Of a stretch of 64,000 bases of DNA, positions 23,233-34,498 are shown piece after piece. The notes under the pieces are model-generated. The model did no database searches. It was not told the origin of the DNA and was given only the letters and a program-made list of their open reading frames with translations. The stretch is taken from assembly GCA_037043015.1 (NCBI GenBank), contig CM073323.1, positions 21,170,758 to 21,234,757 of the forward strand, written 5' to 3'. A program made the translations under genes and the position numbers. Origin of the DNA: Bryum argenteum (Eukaryota; Streptophyta; Bryopsida; Bryales; Bryaceae). Numbering within the stretch: position 1 is the first letter of the stretch; each line of letters starts with the position of its first letter.

Positions 23233-26200
23233 CTAATCAGCGAGGTGACCGAAAGACATTCGAGAATCGTCCATGTCCGCCTGCTTTCTCCTCTTCGTTG
23301 GTGGTCCATCACCATTAGATTCAGAAAACTGCGTTGCTGTTCGAGCACGAAGCTCTTCTAAGCTCTCACCTTCTTTCGCTCTTTCCAATACCTGAATTGA
23401 ACACAGACAATTCAAGATGCATGAGGTGTTTGCCTGAAGTCTAAACTCAAAAGTGAAGCCCAAAATCACTGCTGTTTCTGTTTCTGAGCGTCTCATACGC
23501 GACATTATCCAACAAATTGAAAACTAATTGAACGAACGATGACTGAATATCTAGCTGAAGGTGCATGGCACTGAGCTATGATTAGTCATTGAATAAGACT
23601 CGGTGCTAATAAGATCCTACTGGACGATAAATGATGGCATTACTTTCCACTAACATCCATACACCGTCATCGACATATGACTTAACTCATGAGATTGATG
23701 TAAGCTTTGGATGAGGGAATAGGAGGAGTACCATGTGTCGCCCATACAAATGGGTGGCTTGAAGAGCTTCAAACGCATTTTGCGCTTCCTTCTTGGTCAA
23801 AAACTCCACAAACGCGAAACCCCGATGATTGCCATCGAACTTCTTTGGCAACCTGATGCTCTTGATCTGTATCAAACAACATTGTTCAGAAACAGGAATG
23901 ATAACTTAACATCTGGTACTCTACAGAGAAGCTAAACATGGCGTTCGATTCGGAGTAAGAAAAGCTGTGGTATTCAAGCTTCGTCCATGATACCGACAAC
24001 CTGATCACACAGAAGGAAATTTCACCAACCTGGCCAAAGGGATTAAATATTTGTTGCAGATCTTTCCTTGTTGCTTCAAACGCCACATTTCTGACAATAA
24101 TTTTAGTCGAGCTTTCCTCAGCTTTGCCCTTTACTGCAGTGGCCTTGGAATCGTTTGCACCACTCTTCTTAGCATTCCGGCTAAGTTGCAGAACCAACGC
24201 ATGTCCCTCCAGTACGGTTCCCTGCATTGCTGACGAATGAAATATTCAATACAGGGAATCTTAACATTCTCATGATCCTTTACGCAGAATGGAAGTAATA
24301 TGGATTAAGTTTTCCAAAATCAACACCAAATTATAGATGCTGATTCATACTCGTGAGAAAACATAACAAGCGCCTGCCAATTTCAAACAAAAAAAAACAG
24401 TTCGTTCCCTACACTATATCAGACCAAAACCTGGCTTCTTTTTGAAGCATTTGTAGTAGGATAGCATAATACAAGCATGAGGAACTTGCAAAAGACGCCA
24501 AACTATCAAAAAGAACGAGCACAATAAGATGCAAAAAAGTTCGAAGCAGAGTAGTAAGCACCTGTAGATTCTGGCAGACCATTTTTGCAGTGTCCACAGA
24601 ATCAAATTCAACAAATCCAAAGCCCATAGATAATGGCTTCCCGTTCTTTGCTTGTTTCTTCTTAATCTGCAGCACAAACCCACAGATATTATCAATAAAC
24701 TATACTCGTCTCCAACACTTGTAAGAGTACCGTCTGGATAAATGTCCATCTTTTTTATACAAATTGAAGAACGTGAAAAGCAGCAAATGAGCAACCAGAA
24801 TGTAAAAACCGACCGTGACGCTCCGGACGGCTCCCTGAGAAGTTTTCTGCTGGAAATGCTTCTGTAAAGAGGCTTCAGTGGTCGCGAAATTTAAATTCTT
24901 GACAAATACAGATCGAGCCTGGTCAACATCATCGTCCTCGTTAAGTGCTGCTACTTGAACCTCTACTACCGCTCGCTTATCTCCCACGGCCGCCTTCGTC
25001 TTCTCTGCAACTATTGATCTTTTTACTCCAGTCATCAAGTTCGCAGGTGCCCACTCCAGGTATAATGGCACATGCCTGCACATCCCAGCTAATAGATCAA
25101 TTACTTCGCTCTCCAAGATTGTACATGTAATTAAATTCTGGAAGAAAAAGAAAGTCTTCAAAACTATCCAAGGGATGCGTTAGTATCTTACTTGAATCGC
25201 TTGTAGGCCAAACCCTTAAATGCACGACGTGCCTCAGCAGCTTCCAGATACTCTACCTGTTCCAAAAGCACCCGTTAACAATATGCATATGTTTGGATGT
25301 GCTACAGGCAATGGCTTTATAGTACAAATTGCAAAAGTAATTTGAACGTGCTTACCAGAGCAAGTGTTTTTGTTGGTGGAAGGATCACTCTGGCGATACT
25401 ACCGAATACCCCAAACATGGAGACCAACTCCGCTTCGGTTGTTGAGAATGGCAGATTCTTCACTAATATTACAGTTGAACTCCGGTTCACTTTTATCTCC
25501 TTTCCAGATGCAACCTCTTCCAGGACCTCAATGTTGACACCCTCGTCACTAAGTGCCTTCTTAGTCTCAGCTATGATGTGAGTTTCTCCTAACGCCATTC
25601 GAACTGCTAAATCATCGGCGTTCGGATCTAAGAATTCACTTTTGGTCATATTGTATTGCCGAGCAACATTCTCAGCCACCTGAAACATACAGAACACTTC
25701 CGTCACAAAACAGTGACAACCACCTAAACATTTCAAACACAACAATAGACTACCTACACAAAGCTTACCGTGTCTGGGCGCATGTAAAGTGGATTCCAAG
25801 CTTTTGTGTTGCCACTCGCCTCTGCAGCTTTTCTCTGTGATTCTCTCTCCTGCTTGAACTTCGTGGATCCAGGTCCCATGCTCGAGGCCCTAATTTTGAA
25901 TGTTTCAGTACGATATAAGCACAATAAGTTTCTTGCGTTACTGCAATAGGGGGTCTATAATAACCACTGATGAGGTTATCTCAATCTCAATTGTCATTTT
26001 AAAGCTCCGAAATGAAGATCTACTTACTTTTCTGTCTCTGGAGGTGGAGGGGGTCGCCTGGCGGGCAGAATGTGAATCAACCGCCCTTGGAAAATGGATT
26101 TATCCAGCTGTTCCATTGCTCTGAAACCCGCATAACGTAAAGCATCAATAACAGAGGCTGATAATGAACAAGTCGTGGAAAGTTGAAGGAGAGAGAGGAG

Positions 26201-27982
26201 TAGCAACGAGAAAGTTTTCACCTTACAGCACATTCTGGGATCATATAAAGAATGAAAGCCATTGCCTTCGAACGCTTGGTCATTTTATCTAGTACTAAGT
26301 GCACTTCCGAGAGCTCCCCGAACTTGCCAAAAAGCTCCGCTAATTCCTCCTCACTGAAGATAACACAACGAAAGTAGATGTCAGAACATGACAAAAGAAC
26401 GCTAATGTACATGATTCCAAAAGGAAAACCACAAAGTTGTTCAAAACTGAATGCTTACAGAATCACCGCCCAAGCCTTTGAGCGTAAGAAGGAAAAGGAG
26501 AAAGATAAGGAGGAACTTACGTTGCAGTGTATGGAAGATTTCGAACAAATAGTCGACCAGTTTCAGAAACGCTTTCTTGCTCCTCCGCCAATATTGGCAC
26601 AGCAGCACCTTGGCCCTCAGCTCGGTCATCCTGGCCAGTCTCAGCAACTACAACATTCTCAACCGGGTCCTTCATCACCTCGTCTCCCACACTACTATCA
26701 TCCTTCTCGTCCTCCTCTTCCTCTTCCACTTCCTCCTCCTGTTCTTCTTCTTTTTCTTCCTCTTCTTCGTCATCACTACTCTCATCGTCATCCTCATCAA
26801 CAACCTGAGCTTCAGCGGCATCCGACTTCTCGTCTCGGTCGCCTTTCTCATCATCCTCGTCTTCCTCATCACTCCATGCCCCAGCTTTCATGCGACTTTT
26901 CAAGTAATCCTCGTCTGTGACAGTCTCGTCTAATACAACTGGATCTTCTGTAACAGGATCTTCATTCACATCGTCTGATTTAGTTTGGTTCTCTAATACA
27001 GGAGCCTCTTCGTACAACTCATCGTCGCTTTCATTCTCGGAGTCACTCCCATCAAAACGAACGTGCATCTGGGTCAATTTCTCTCCACCTTTGCCCTTAT
27101 TGATTGGCACACGTCTTGCAAACGTTTCCACCGTCTTCACCTCTACACTTGCTTTCTTCTGCTTGCCCTCTTTCTGGGATCCAATCGTGGTATCATTTGC
27201 CCACAATTTCGACTTGCTCCGAGGCTGCATCACCTCTAAAAACTCCTGCAGTTGAGGATCATTCTCAAGTTCACCGTCGAGTTTGTTGCTTTTGCGATCC
27301 TGCGTTTTTTTCGTAACCTTTTCTGTGTCTTTTGCGGAAGTCGTCGGCTCCTCATCCTCGTTTTTAGGTTTGAATTTGGAGCTCCCCTCCGAATGTCTAC
27401 TCCATGGCCTTGGCAGATTAGGGTCTCCGACCGATTGTGCCAACTGAACACACAGAAAATCATCAGAATCGTATAAAACTAAACCCTAAACCCCAGAAAA
27501 AATTCGAAATGCACAAACCTCGCACGTCAATCTGCTTGTGTCAAAAAAAGAGCGGTGGAAATACTTCGCAGCATCCTTAGCTTCCTCTTCCGTTCGGTAT
27601 CCAACAAAACCGAATTGCCGAGATCTCCCATCCCTAAAATTGGTCACACCACATGCTTTTTCTCAACATCTCTTCACTTTACAATTAGACGAAGCTTACG
27701 TTGTCAGCTGAAAAATTTGTATTAACGCAATAGCGAGCTACCCTAAGTAACACTCACCTAGTTCGAATGATCTTGGCATCTGTGACCTCTCCTTTTGCTG
27801 CAAAGTGCTCCCGAAGCCGCTCCTCCGTCACGTAACGCGGCAAATTCTTCACACAAATTCGAGACGACCTGCAGATGTACGCAATTTGCTTAGAAACCGC
27901 AGAACATCACTCCAATCATCAAAAACTGCAAATTTCGTTCCATGGCTCAATAGAGCGGTGTCCAAGACGATCAGACTCACAT
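23233..27982 (-). CDS. MRD1: Multiple RNA-binding domain protein MRD1/RBM19 (five RRMs)
   Basis: Thirteen coding exons plus the first two bases of the ATG join in frame to 912 residues (yeast Mrd1 is about 890). Exons, 5' to 3': ...-27981, 27868-27758, 27633-27519, 27443-26521, 26353-26222, 26120-26028, 25889-25769, 25679-25356, 25256-25192, 25075-24814, 24666-24562, 24221-24030, 23866-23732, 23391-23233. RRM1 is at residues 2-76 ([14 protein letters not shown]), an acidic Glu/Asp tract at about 245-350, RRM2 from about 371 ([13 protein letters not shown]), RRM3 from about 568 ([13 protein letters not shown]), RRM4 from about 684 ([13 protein letters not shown]), RRM5 from about 790 ([15 protein letters not shown]), then a basic tail. 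Five RRMs match Mrd1 rather than the six of vertebrate RBM19. The family works in the nucleolus in 18S rRNA processing and the SSU processome. The start codon seems split by the first intron. Confidence 0.95.
27869..27980 (-). other. Intron that splits the MRD1 start codon
   Basis: On the minus strand the leader exon ends AAAAT|GTGAGT (donor at plus 27975-27980) and exon 2 begins CTGCAG|GTCGTCTCG (acceptor at plus 27869-27870). Joining them gives AAAATGTCGTCTCGA, that is ATG-TCG-TCT-CGA, Met-Ser-Ser-Arg leading directly into RRM1. No in-frame ATG is present in exon 2 upstream of RRM1. An upstream ATG in the leader opens only a three-codon frame (ATG AAA ATC TGA). Confidence 0.75.
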
Positions 27983-28103
27983 TTTGTTGAAAGAAAATCA
28001 AAGGCGACGTCTTCGCCGCAAATCAGATTTTCATTGTTCTGTGAAGAACCAGAGCACACCGGCCCGCAAGCACCAAGCAATCCAATCACACTTCCTCGTC
28101 CTT

Positions 28104-28117
28104 AAACCCTAAACCCT
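28104..28117 (-). promoter_or_regulatory. Double telo-box in MRD1 promoter
   Basis: AAACCCTAAACCCT lies about 120 bp upstream of the MRD1 start codon, near the probable transcription start. Telo-boxes mark plant genes for ribosome biogenesis and ribosomal proteins (established knowledge), which fits MRD1's role. Another copy sits in the intron between exons 3 and 4 at about 27481-27494. Confidence 0.65.
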
Positions 28118-28139
28118 GGACCTCAATCACGCGAACGCG

Positions 28140-29535
28140 GGCCCTAATTCTTCAGTGCCTATTTATAGAAATCGTGGTCTAAATTCGACAATTCCCTCCT
28201 TATTATCACCCTCTCTAATATCATATTTTTGTTTACCGTGGTTGTACTATCCTGATTCTCGAATTATGTACTTGTTTGTAAAAACATTATTCTTGTTCCA
28301 ATTCCCAGTTTTTTATCATAAATAACTAGTACGCCTATGTGGCGTTGCCACGCTCACATACATATATTAATCATGCCCTTCTTTTGCTAGCGTAGAAAAA
28401 AGAAAAAGTAAAATAATTAATAAATAAAAGTCTATGCTTGAAGGTCATTTTTTTTAGTTTTAGTAGTTTTTGTATGGCTCTAAACAACATGATTCTTGTT
28501 CGGTTGAGGTCCTCTTGTTTTTGTGCTTGATCTCAAATCAAGTCATTTACTTAATTTTTATTAATTTATGAAACCATTGATCCTTTAAGATTCAAAATCT
28601 CAAGATCCACAAGCCCAATCTACAATTTGATTGTTACCCGCACCTCTACTAAAATACTTGCTTCCAACGACACCTCATGCGGACCACTACAATCCATGGC
28701 CCATGAGATCATATCGTAACAAATAATTTTAAAAAACAAACAAACTACCTCCCCTCTGTAATAAATGAGTTCAACCCACTTGCTTTTCATTTTTTGAAAA
28801 TAAGCCCTACCTGCAATTTGATTGGTTATGATGTAACATATATTCTCATACCTTGTTTTAGGTTGAATTCTTTATGCAAAAAGTAAATAGTACATAACTA
28901 CTTTCGAGCTTGCTCTTATGTGCAAAAAAATAAATAGCTACAAAGTTACAATCTTTCCACAACACTATTTTTCGAGATGGCTTCCATGGCTTAGGTCCTC
29001 TATACACTAAAAATGAGAAGTCTCCAACCAAGTTCACTTGAGCCATGGCCCATACTTGAGAAGCCAATTCTTGAGAAGCCATGGCCTTTAGATGTAATGT
29101 AAAGTGAGAGAAGGCCAAAGACTCCCATGTAGAGCTTTTTCCAAAATGAACTCAAAATATACTAAATGATTAATTGTGGTTTTTATGCCCAATGACCCTC
29201 CAACTTTTTAGTCAGGCCCACCTCATTAAGGTAGGCCTAACTACAATTCCAAGAGGTCGTCAAGAATAGCAATTTTTGTGTCAACAAGGCAAAAAGTGCT
29301 TGCCATGTCATTTTTGGCTCCCTTTCTCCCTTGGACTAAAATTTGCTTGTATAAAGCCTCCCTTCATTGACTTCTGAGTTCCATACCCTCCCAATGATTG
29401 AAATCCTTCTTCTCTTGGCTTCTCAACTCTAGTGTAAACAAGACCTTATTATTACCCGCACAATGAACTCCCATGGCTTATTATCACCTACACAACCATA
29501 TGAACTCTAAACTTCCTAACTTTTTAGGTTAACGA
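28140..29535. other. AT-rich intergenic DNA, no gene recognised
   Basis: No supported coding region. A short stretch near 28655-28720 (CGACACCTCATGCG ... GAGATCATA) resembles 58390-58440, so some dispersed repeat is present. Confidence 0.45.
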
Positions 29536-29537
29536 TA

Positions 29538-29858
29538 TGGTAAGGTGTCCTATAATGGCGCAATTTTCAGCACAGAAAATCTAGAGGAATGTTGCCAGTG
29601 CAAGCAATTTTTGTGCATGTGGAAAATTAGTAGAAAACTAGAGCAAGTGGAATCATCATTTTTCGACTCTTCTACAGTAAGTAATGAATTTCTAAAGATG
29701 GAAATATAGGTGTTCCTAAAATGGTGCCCTAAAGTGACGCCCTATAATCTTTGCAGTGTGTACATGGTACTGTTGTATGGAGAAGCTATTATGTACGTGA
29801 CAGTGAAGATTACTAGGGCTCCATTTTCGGCACTGCGCCATTTTGGGCTGCTCAACCA
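29538..29858. mobile_element. MITE, TA-flanked, copy A
   Basis: About 321 bp bounded by imperfect terminal inverted repeats beginning TGGTAAGG at the left and ending ...CAACCA at the right, with TA on both sides. The subterminal word AATGGCGCA (left, reverse-complemented at right as TGCGCCATT) strengthens the inverted repeat. A second full copy (42631-42950) is about 90% identical. No coding potential, so non-autonomous. The TA flanks suggest a Tc1/mariner-type (Stowaway-like) mobiliser, which is an inference. Confidence 0.8.
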
Positions 29859-30367
29859 TACATAAGAGAAAGTATTCCTATGACGAAACCCCATATCAAG
29901 CAGCATAACAAATAAATTACTGACATTCCTTCAGACGGATGCTTTTATCAACTGAGGAAAATACTTACATGCACATCAACGTCCATGAGTGGTGGTTGAA
30001 ACATTCCAGCACCTTTCTCTAAAGTCTGAAGATGAAAAACTTCATCATTCTCATACACAAACAAGTCAATGATTGACTACTTAACTATTTTCATGGGATC
30101 ATGTAACTATATGATCTTATAGAGTATTGACAAGAAAATTTCAACAAAGAAGTCGTGAAACAGACGTATGGAGCATGGACCTGTGTAAACGTTCTTTGCG
30201 TGCTAACGGTTTGACTTGAAAGAAATATGTTGAATCTTGGAGTCTATTTGTAGCGAAGAATGAAGTCATCATTTGGTTGGGACGGTTTATGAAGAATGAA
30301 TGATTGCTATAATTTATATCTGCTTTTTATCGGTTCTCTTCGGAGTGTTGGAAATCGATCACGACAA

Positions 30368-30627
30368 TAGAATAGATAGATAGAAACTCCGGTCCCTTTC
30401 TAAGTGGTCGATGTGAATGAAGTGTCTGTTCGAAATGCTAATATCCCGATGGCCACCGGGCAAGGGGAAATTGGAACGATACTACTTCCCCCTCTTGAGG
30501 GTGGACACTATAACTATGCTAGTTTCTAGCTAGTTACTAGTGCCTTGAAGATACTTGACATAGTATCCCCCCAAAGGACTTTGAGGTACATATACAACAA
30601 GGTTCAAGGACCCCCAAAATAGTTGGG
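30368..30627 (-). mobile_element. tRNA-derived SINE copy S3, 5'-truncated, with target-site duplication
   Basis: This is the reverse complement of the body and tail of the full SINE at 35636-35986. It lacks the tRNA-like head (5' truncation), and its tail contains TATC repeats (TATCTATCTATT). It is flanked by the perfect 8-bp duplication CACGACAA at 30360-30367 and 30628-30635. Truncation at the 5' end with a direct repeat is the signature of target-primed reverse transcription. Confidence 0.88.
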
Positions 30628-30645
30628 CACGACAACAGAACTTAA

Positions 30646-31252
30646 CCCCTAAATGGTTTGACTCATTTGTAGTAAAATGAACACATCCTCAAAAGCATTG
30701 TCATAGGTGGAGGTAAAAGTGTGTTATCCAAATCTCAACCGTACAATCTTGTCGTAGACATATTGAACATCATGTGGGTCAAATTTTGAGTCATGAGGCT
30801 TCATAGATTGCGAGATCATAATGTATTAATACTCAAAAATGATCACATAATTTCATCATTTTCACTTTAAAGTGAAAATGCTACCATTAGACTTATTGCA
30901 ATGAAAAAGTCACCAATTAGAATGTTGTTCACCTTCATCTCAGTAGCATCCTTGAACAAAAAAAAACCATGAGAAAAATTTCTTTGTGCAAATTATGGCC
31001 CTGCAATGGTGAAAACTGCCCTAAATTTTACAAAGGAAAAAATGTCTAAAACTAGGCTGCTGTCACTGAAATGCATGCCATTAATTCATACTTCATTGTA
31101 CGGGTCTGAGATTTTTATTACATGAACTAGACTTGATTTGGGACCCAACCCAAGTGATTTCGTCCAAAACGGAGTCCGGATGAAGAAGTTATGGCTCTCC
31201 AAAGTTGGTGTCATCCAAAATGTCGTTTTTCGACATTCGGCCCGCTTAAGGG
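30646..31252 (-). mobile_element. TTAA-flanked TIR element family E, copy E3 (internally deleted, reverse)
   Basis: Bounded by TTAA on both sides (30642-30645 and 31253-31256), with ends CCCCTAAATGG and, inverted, CCCTTAAGCGG. Interior words match copy E1 in reverse (TTTTGAGTCATGAGGC, TTCACCTTCATCTCA, ACATTTTGGATG inverted). At 607 bp it is shorter than E1/E2 (about 971 bp). It begins only 10 bp after the SINE S3 duplication. Confidence 0.72.
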
Positions 31253-31397
31253 TTAAAAGAAAGTCCAATTGCTTCTCGATTGATTGATACATTGATTGGT
31301 TAAAAAATTAAAAAAATAAAAAAATGAAGAAGAATAGAAAAATGTAAGAAGAAGAAAAAAGGAAAGAGGAAAGCCCAATAGAATACAAGGCTACTTA

Positions 31398-31720
31398 AAG
31401 GCACCACAAGCCTTGACTTGGTGGTTGGGGCTTGTGGCCCCCAATGAGGAGTTCATAAATCTACTTCCCATGTCAGCATGGTGCTCACCACATTAGTCCA
31501 CCCAACTATGTTCTGGGGTTCTTCGACCTCGTTGTATAAGTACCTTAGAGCCCTTCGGATAAGACCATGTCGTGTATGTTTAAGGCACTAGTGGTTAGGT
31601 AGAAACTAACATAGTGTTCACGCCGAGAGGAATTGAAAGTCTGGACATTGATATGATGACCTACACGCTTACATCCAAGAATAGGTCGAAGGGACACTCT
31701 ATTCACGCTTGTTGAAGTTT
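31398..31720 (+). mobile_element. tRNA-derived SINE copy S1 (old, near full length)
   Basis: Starts GGCACCACAAGCCTTGACTT and follows SINE S2 through the tRNA-like head, the CATGGTGCTCACCAC block, CTTGTTGTATAAGTACCTT and the GGACACT-TTCACGC tail block. Many substitutions make it older than S2. The B-box region is damaged (TTCATAAATCTACTTCCC). Confidence 0.75.
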
Positions 31721-31902
31721 CTCCCTTCTTCAACAACTACTTCTCTCCTACAATGCAAAAAGTGGACTATACCGTCACTAAGTAAATGACTTTTCTTTTG
31801 ACGGTTTCCCTGGCAAGAGAATGACCAATGAACACTACGTAGAATGTGTAGAATAGGGGTAATTGACAAGGGGATGAATCAGTATACATTTACCACAAGG
31901 TT

Positions 31903-31917
31903 CCAAGCACCCATGTG
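31903..31917 (+). promoter_or_regulatory. 15-bp promoter footprint shared by the TPX2-domain paralogues (copy 1)
   Basis: CCAAGCACCCATGTG is identical at 38781-38795 upstream of the second paralogue, roughly 85 bp before the TATA box in both. It contains CATGTG, an E-box core that bHLH or NAC factors could bind. Conservation between paralogues in otherwise diverged flanks suggests function. Confidence 0.55.
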
Positions 31918-32000
31918 AGGAAGCAGCCGCCTTATGTACCCAGTCACAACATCACAGCGCCTCCAGCGCAGGAATGGCACCAAAGGCTTGGCAGATGCGC

Positions 32001-32008
32001 TATAAAAA
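32001..32008 (+). promoter_or_regulatory. TATA box of TPX2-domain gene 1
   Basis: GCTATAAAAAGCTC occurs about 480 bp upstream of the ATG and is identical in the paralogue at 38875-38888. Downstream leader words such as GCCGCAGATT.ATGGCGCC and GGGTGGGCCA are shared as well, so the transcript leader is probably long (about 450 nt). Confidence 0.65.
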
Positions 32009-32482
32009 GCTCGCAATAGTGCCATCCACAGATCAAGCGGAGCAGCAGCCGATGAGCGCCACCACCAGCGTGCCGCAGATTAATGGCGCCTTGTGCCCTG
32101 ATTTCCCAGAACAGCCTCTTGGTTTTGGGGTGGGCCAACTCCCCGGCTCAGTGGTGTGCTCACTATGGCATTCCTCTCACACTTTACTTGCTGCACTCTC
32201 TGATATGAGCACCTGCTACCCGTCCTCGCTCAGTTTCTTCACTTCGTAGGGCTCTTGATTGCCGACGCAGGTGCGAACATGCTTGTACTTTTTGGTTTGA
32301 CAACACGACCAGCCCTTGCTTCGAGTAATGTTGACTCTGTGCTCTTGATGGAGGAATAGTCGACTGGCCGACTTTGTGCTGGTTGTGACAATCAGATTTT
32401 GTTGTTTGCGTGTGCAGCTTGGGTCAGTGCATGACTAAATAGGATTAGAGCAGAGGAGCTATGAATTGATAGGGGTGAGGAA

Positions 32483-34498
32483 ATGGGGCAAGAGGATGCG
32501 GCGATGAATGACCGTAATCTGAAGCCACACGATGAGGACTCTGACTTCCCCGAATTCGAGTTTCCCGTGCGCGACAGTGTGGACTTACAGTCACCGGTGC
32601 TGTCGGAACGAATCGCAGAGAATGGCAATGGCGGGCCGCTCCGGGCTCACATCGACGAGTCGCCGAAGAAGATGCCGGTACGCCTCTCACCCGAGGAGGC
32701 CGCCACTCAACCGGAGGTTAGCAAGCACGTAGTGACGGACGTGGAGTGCAAGATCCCCAACCCAACTGTGGCGTCGACGCGCAAGGTTCTGTCCTCCAAT
32801 CCTTCGTTCAAGAGCCTGGTGGCACATCTCGGGGAGCCTCTCAAGTTCCGAAGCGCTAGCATGGAACGCAGGGATTCGAATGCAGAGGTTAGCGCACCTC
32901 CGGAAAATATCCTCATGACCATATACTTTCTTGCTTACTGCGGTACTGAATTGCACTTTGGATTTTGTAGGTGGATCAGAATGGGGATACGGCTAGCGAG
33001 AATGGACACAAGTCGCAATTGCTGTCTGCGTCTAGTAAGCGACTGAGCAGCTTTCTTGGCCGATCCGCGAGCTTGGATCGGAGGGCGAGTGGCGACGGGA
33101 TTCAGAATGGGGATAGCGAGAAAATGACCTCGCTGCTCTCCACACCGGCTAGTAAGAGGCTGAGCGGTATTCTTGCGCGCGTGAGCGCCAAACTTGATGC
33201 AACGAGGTCTCCAGAGAGGAGAAGTAGCAGTGTCGGCGTGAATGTGCTCGTGGAAAGATTGGAGTCATTCTCATCTGGCGGGAGAAATCCCAAGCTTCGT
33301 GATGATCGCGCTGTTTCGCCTGGACCTCGCAACCTCGCCAGCCCACGCCGCGTCATGGCCGATGCCAGCCCCGCGCCGTCACCCGCACCACCGACGCCTC
33401 GCCAAGCGTCATCAGATTCCACTACCCGGACGACGCCCATGTCCAACCAGCGTCGCTCCGGAGCGCGAGTGGACCGCTCTGTGTCACCCGCCCCCCGGTC
33501 TTGGAAGGACTCTGTCTACGGCGACATTCCCAAAGACCGCCGACCCAGTCTCTCAAAACCAGGTTAGTGATGCAAAAGTCTCAGTTACGACACGCCACCC
33601 TCACATTTTGACTAATATGAACGCACTTTTCAGCAACCATCCCCTAGTCTGCATGTAATCGTTAGCCCCGAGACTTGACACCAATCCCCATATTATAAAA
33701 GAACGTAACGCACTTTTTCCAATGGCACGCTTCTGTCGTTGATCTTAACTTAGTCAGAATCGAGCATGTTCCGATAGTCTTTTCTTTCGTGTCATGTTCT
33801 ACAATTGGAAGGTGGGGGATCATGGATTCTGAATTAAGAATGGTGCAATTGGAGCAGATCTTGCGACGACACCGCCGCCGCGGTTTTTGACGCCGACTCA
33901 AGCAGCGTCAATGAAGACTGTGAAGAATCCAAGTTCGAAGTCATTGCAGTTTACGACCGCGTTTGGAATTACCACCCCGATTAAGGAAGGAAAAACTCCG
34001 GCAGCAGCGAAGTCGTCGTCCACAGCGGCCAAGCAAAGCACCCCAGTGGTAACAAAGCCCGCGAAGTTCAACTTCCGGACGGACGAGCGTGCGGAGCGAC
34101 GCAAGGACTTCAACAGCAAGCTGGAGGAGCGGTTGAAGGAGAAGGAAGCGGATCGGAAACGCGCGGAGCTGAAAGCGCTGGAGGAGAAGGAGGCGCAGTT
34201 GCGGGAGCTTCGCAAAAGCTTGGCGTACAAGGCCAATCCTGTGCCGCGATTCTATCAGGAACCCGCGCCTGCACCCACTGAGGTCCACAAGCCTGCTCCC
34301 ACCCGCGCCAAGTCGCCCAATTTCACTGTGCCGCGACGCAGGGATAGTTGCCCAGCAACTACTCTCAGCGAGCTCTCTGGCCGGACCAGTCCTTTGCGAG
34401 TTAGCAGAACTCTGTCACGCTGCGACAGCACTACTAGTTCTGGTACCCACTCCAAGGCGCCGTTACCGAAGCCCAAGCAGCCGTTTCGACCCATTTAA
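32483..34498 (+). CDS. TPX2-domain (WAVE-DAMPENED2-like) microtubule-binding protein, paralogue 1
   Basis: Exons 32483-32887, 32971-33562 and 33858-34498 join in frame to 545 residues. The C-terminal part (about residues 400-470) is the TPX2 signature: FNFRTDERAERRKDF, then a charged Lys/Glu helix and ELRKSLAYKANPVPRFYQE. This is the domain by which plant WVD2/WDL proteins bind and bundle cortical microtubules. The N-terminal two thirds are basic and rich in Ser-Pro, typical of phosphoregulated microtubule proteins, and share blocks with paralogue 2 (KVLSSNPSFKSLV, SKRLSGILARV, RSWKDSVYGD). Intron 1 and an adjoining stretch of about 50 residues containing a second KRLSS motif are absent from paralogue 2. 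Gene symbol left empty because the WDL subgroup cannot be decided. Confidence 0.9.

Noticed and set aside
26517-26933. Plus-strand open frames over the MRD1 acidic region (Ser/Leu/Phe-rich)
   Set aside because: They are the complement of GAG/GAA/GAT-rich codons of the acidic tract in MRD1 exon 4. Splice sites and RRMs support the minus strand.
28655-28720. Shared segment with 58390-58440 as a defined mobile element
   Set aside because: The similarity is short and interrupted, with no ends or duplications; not enough to name an element.
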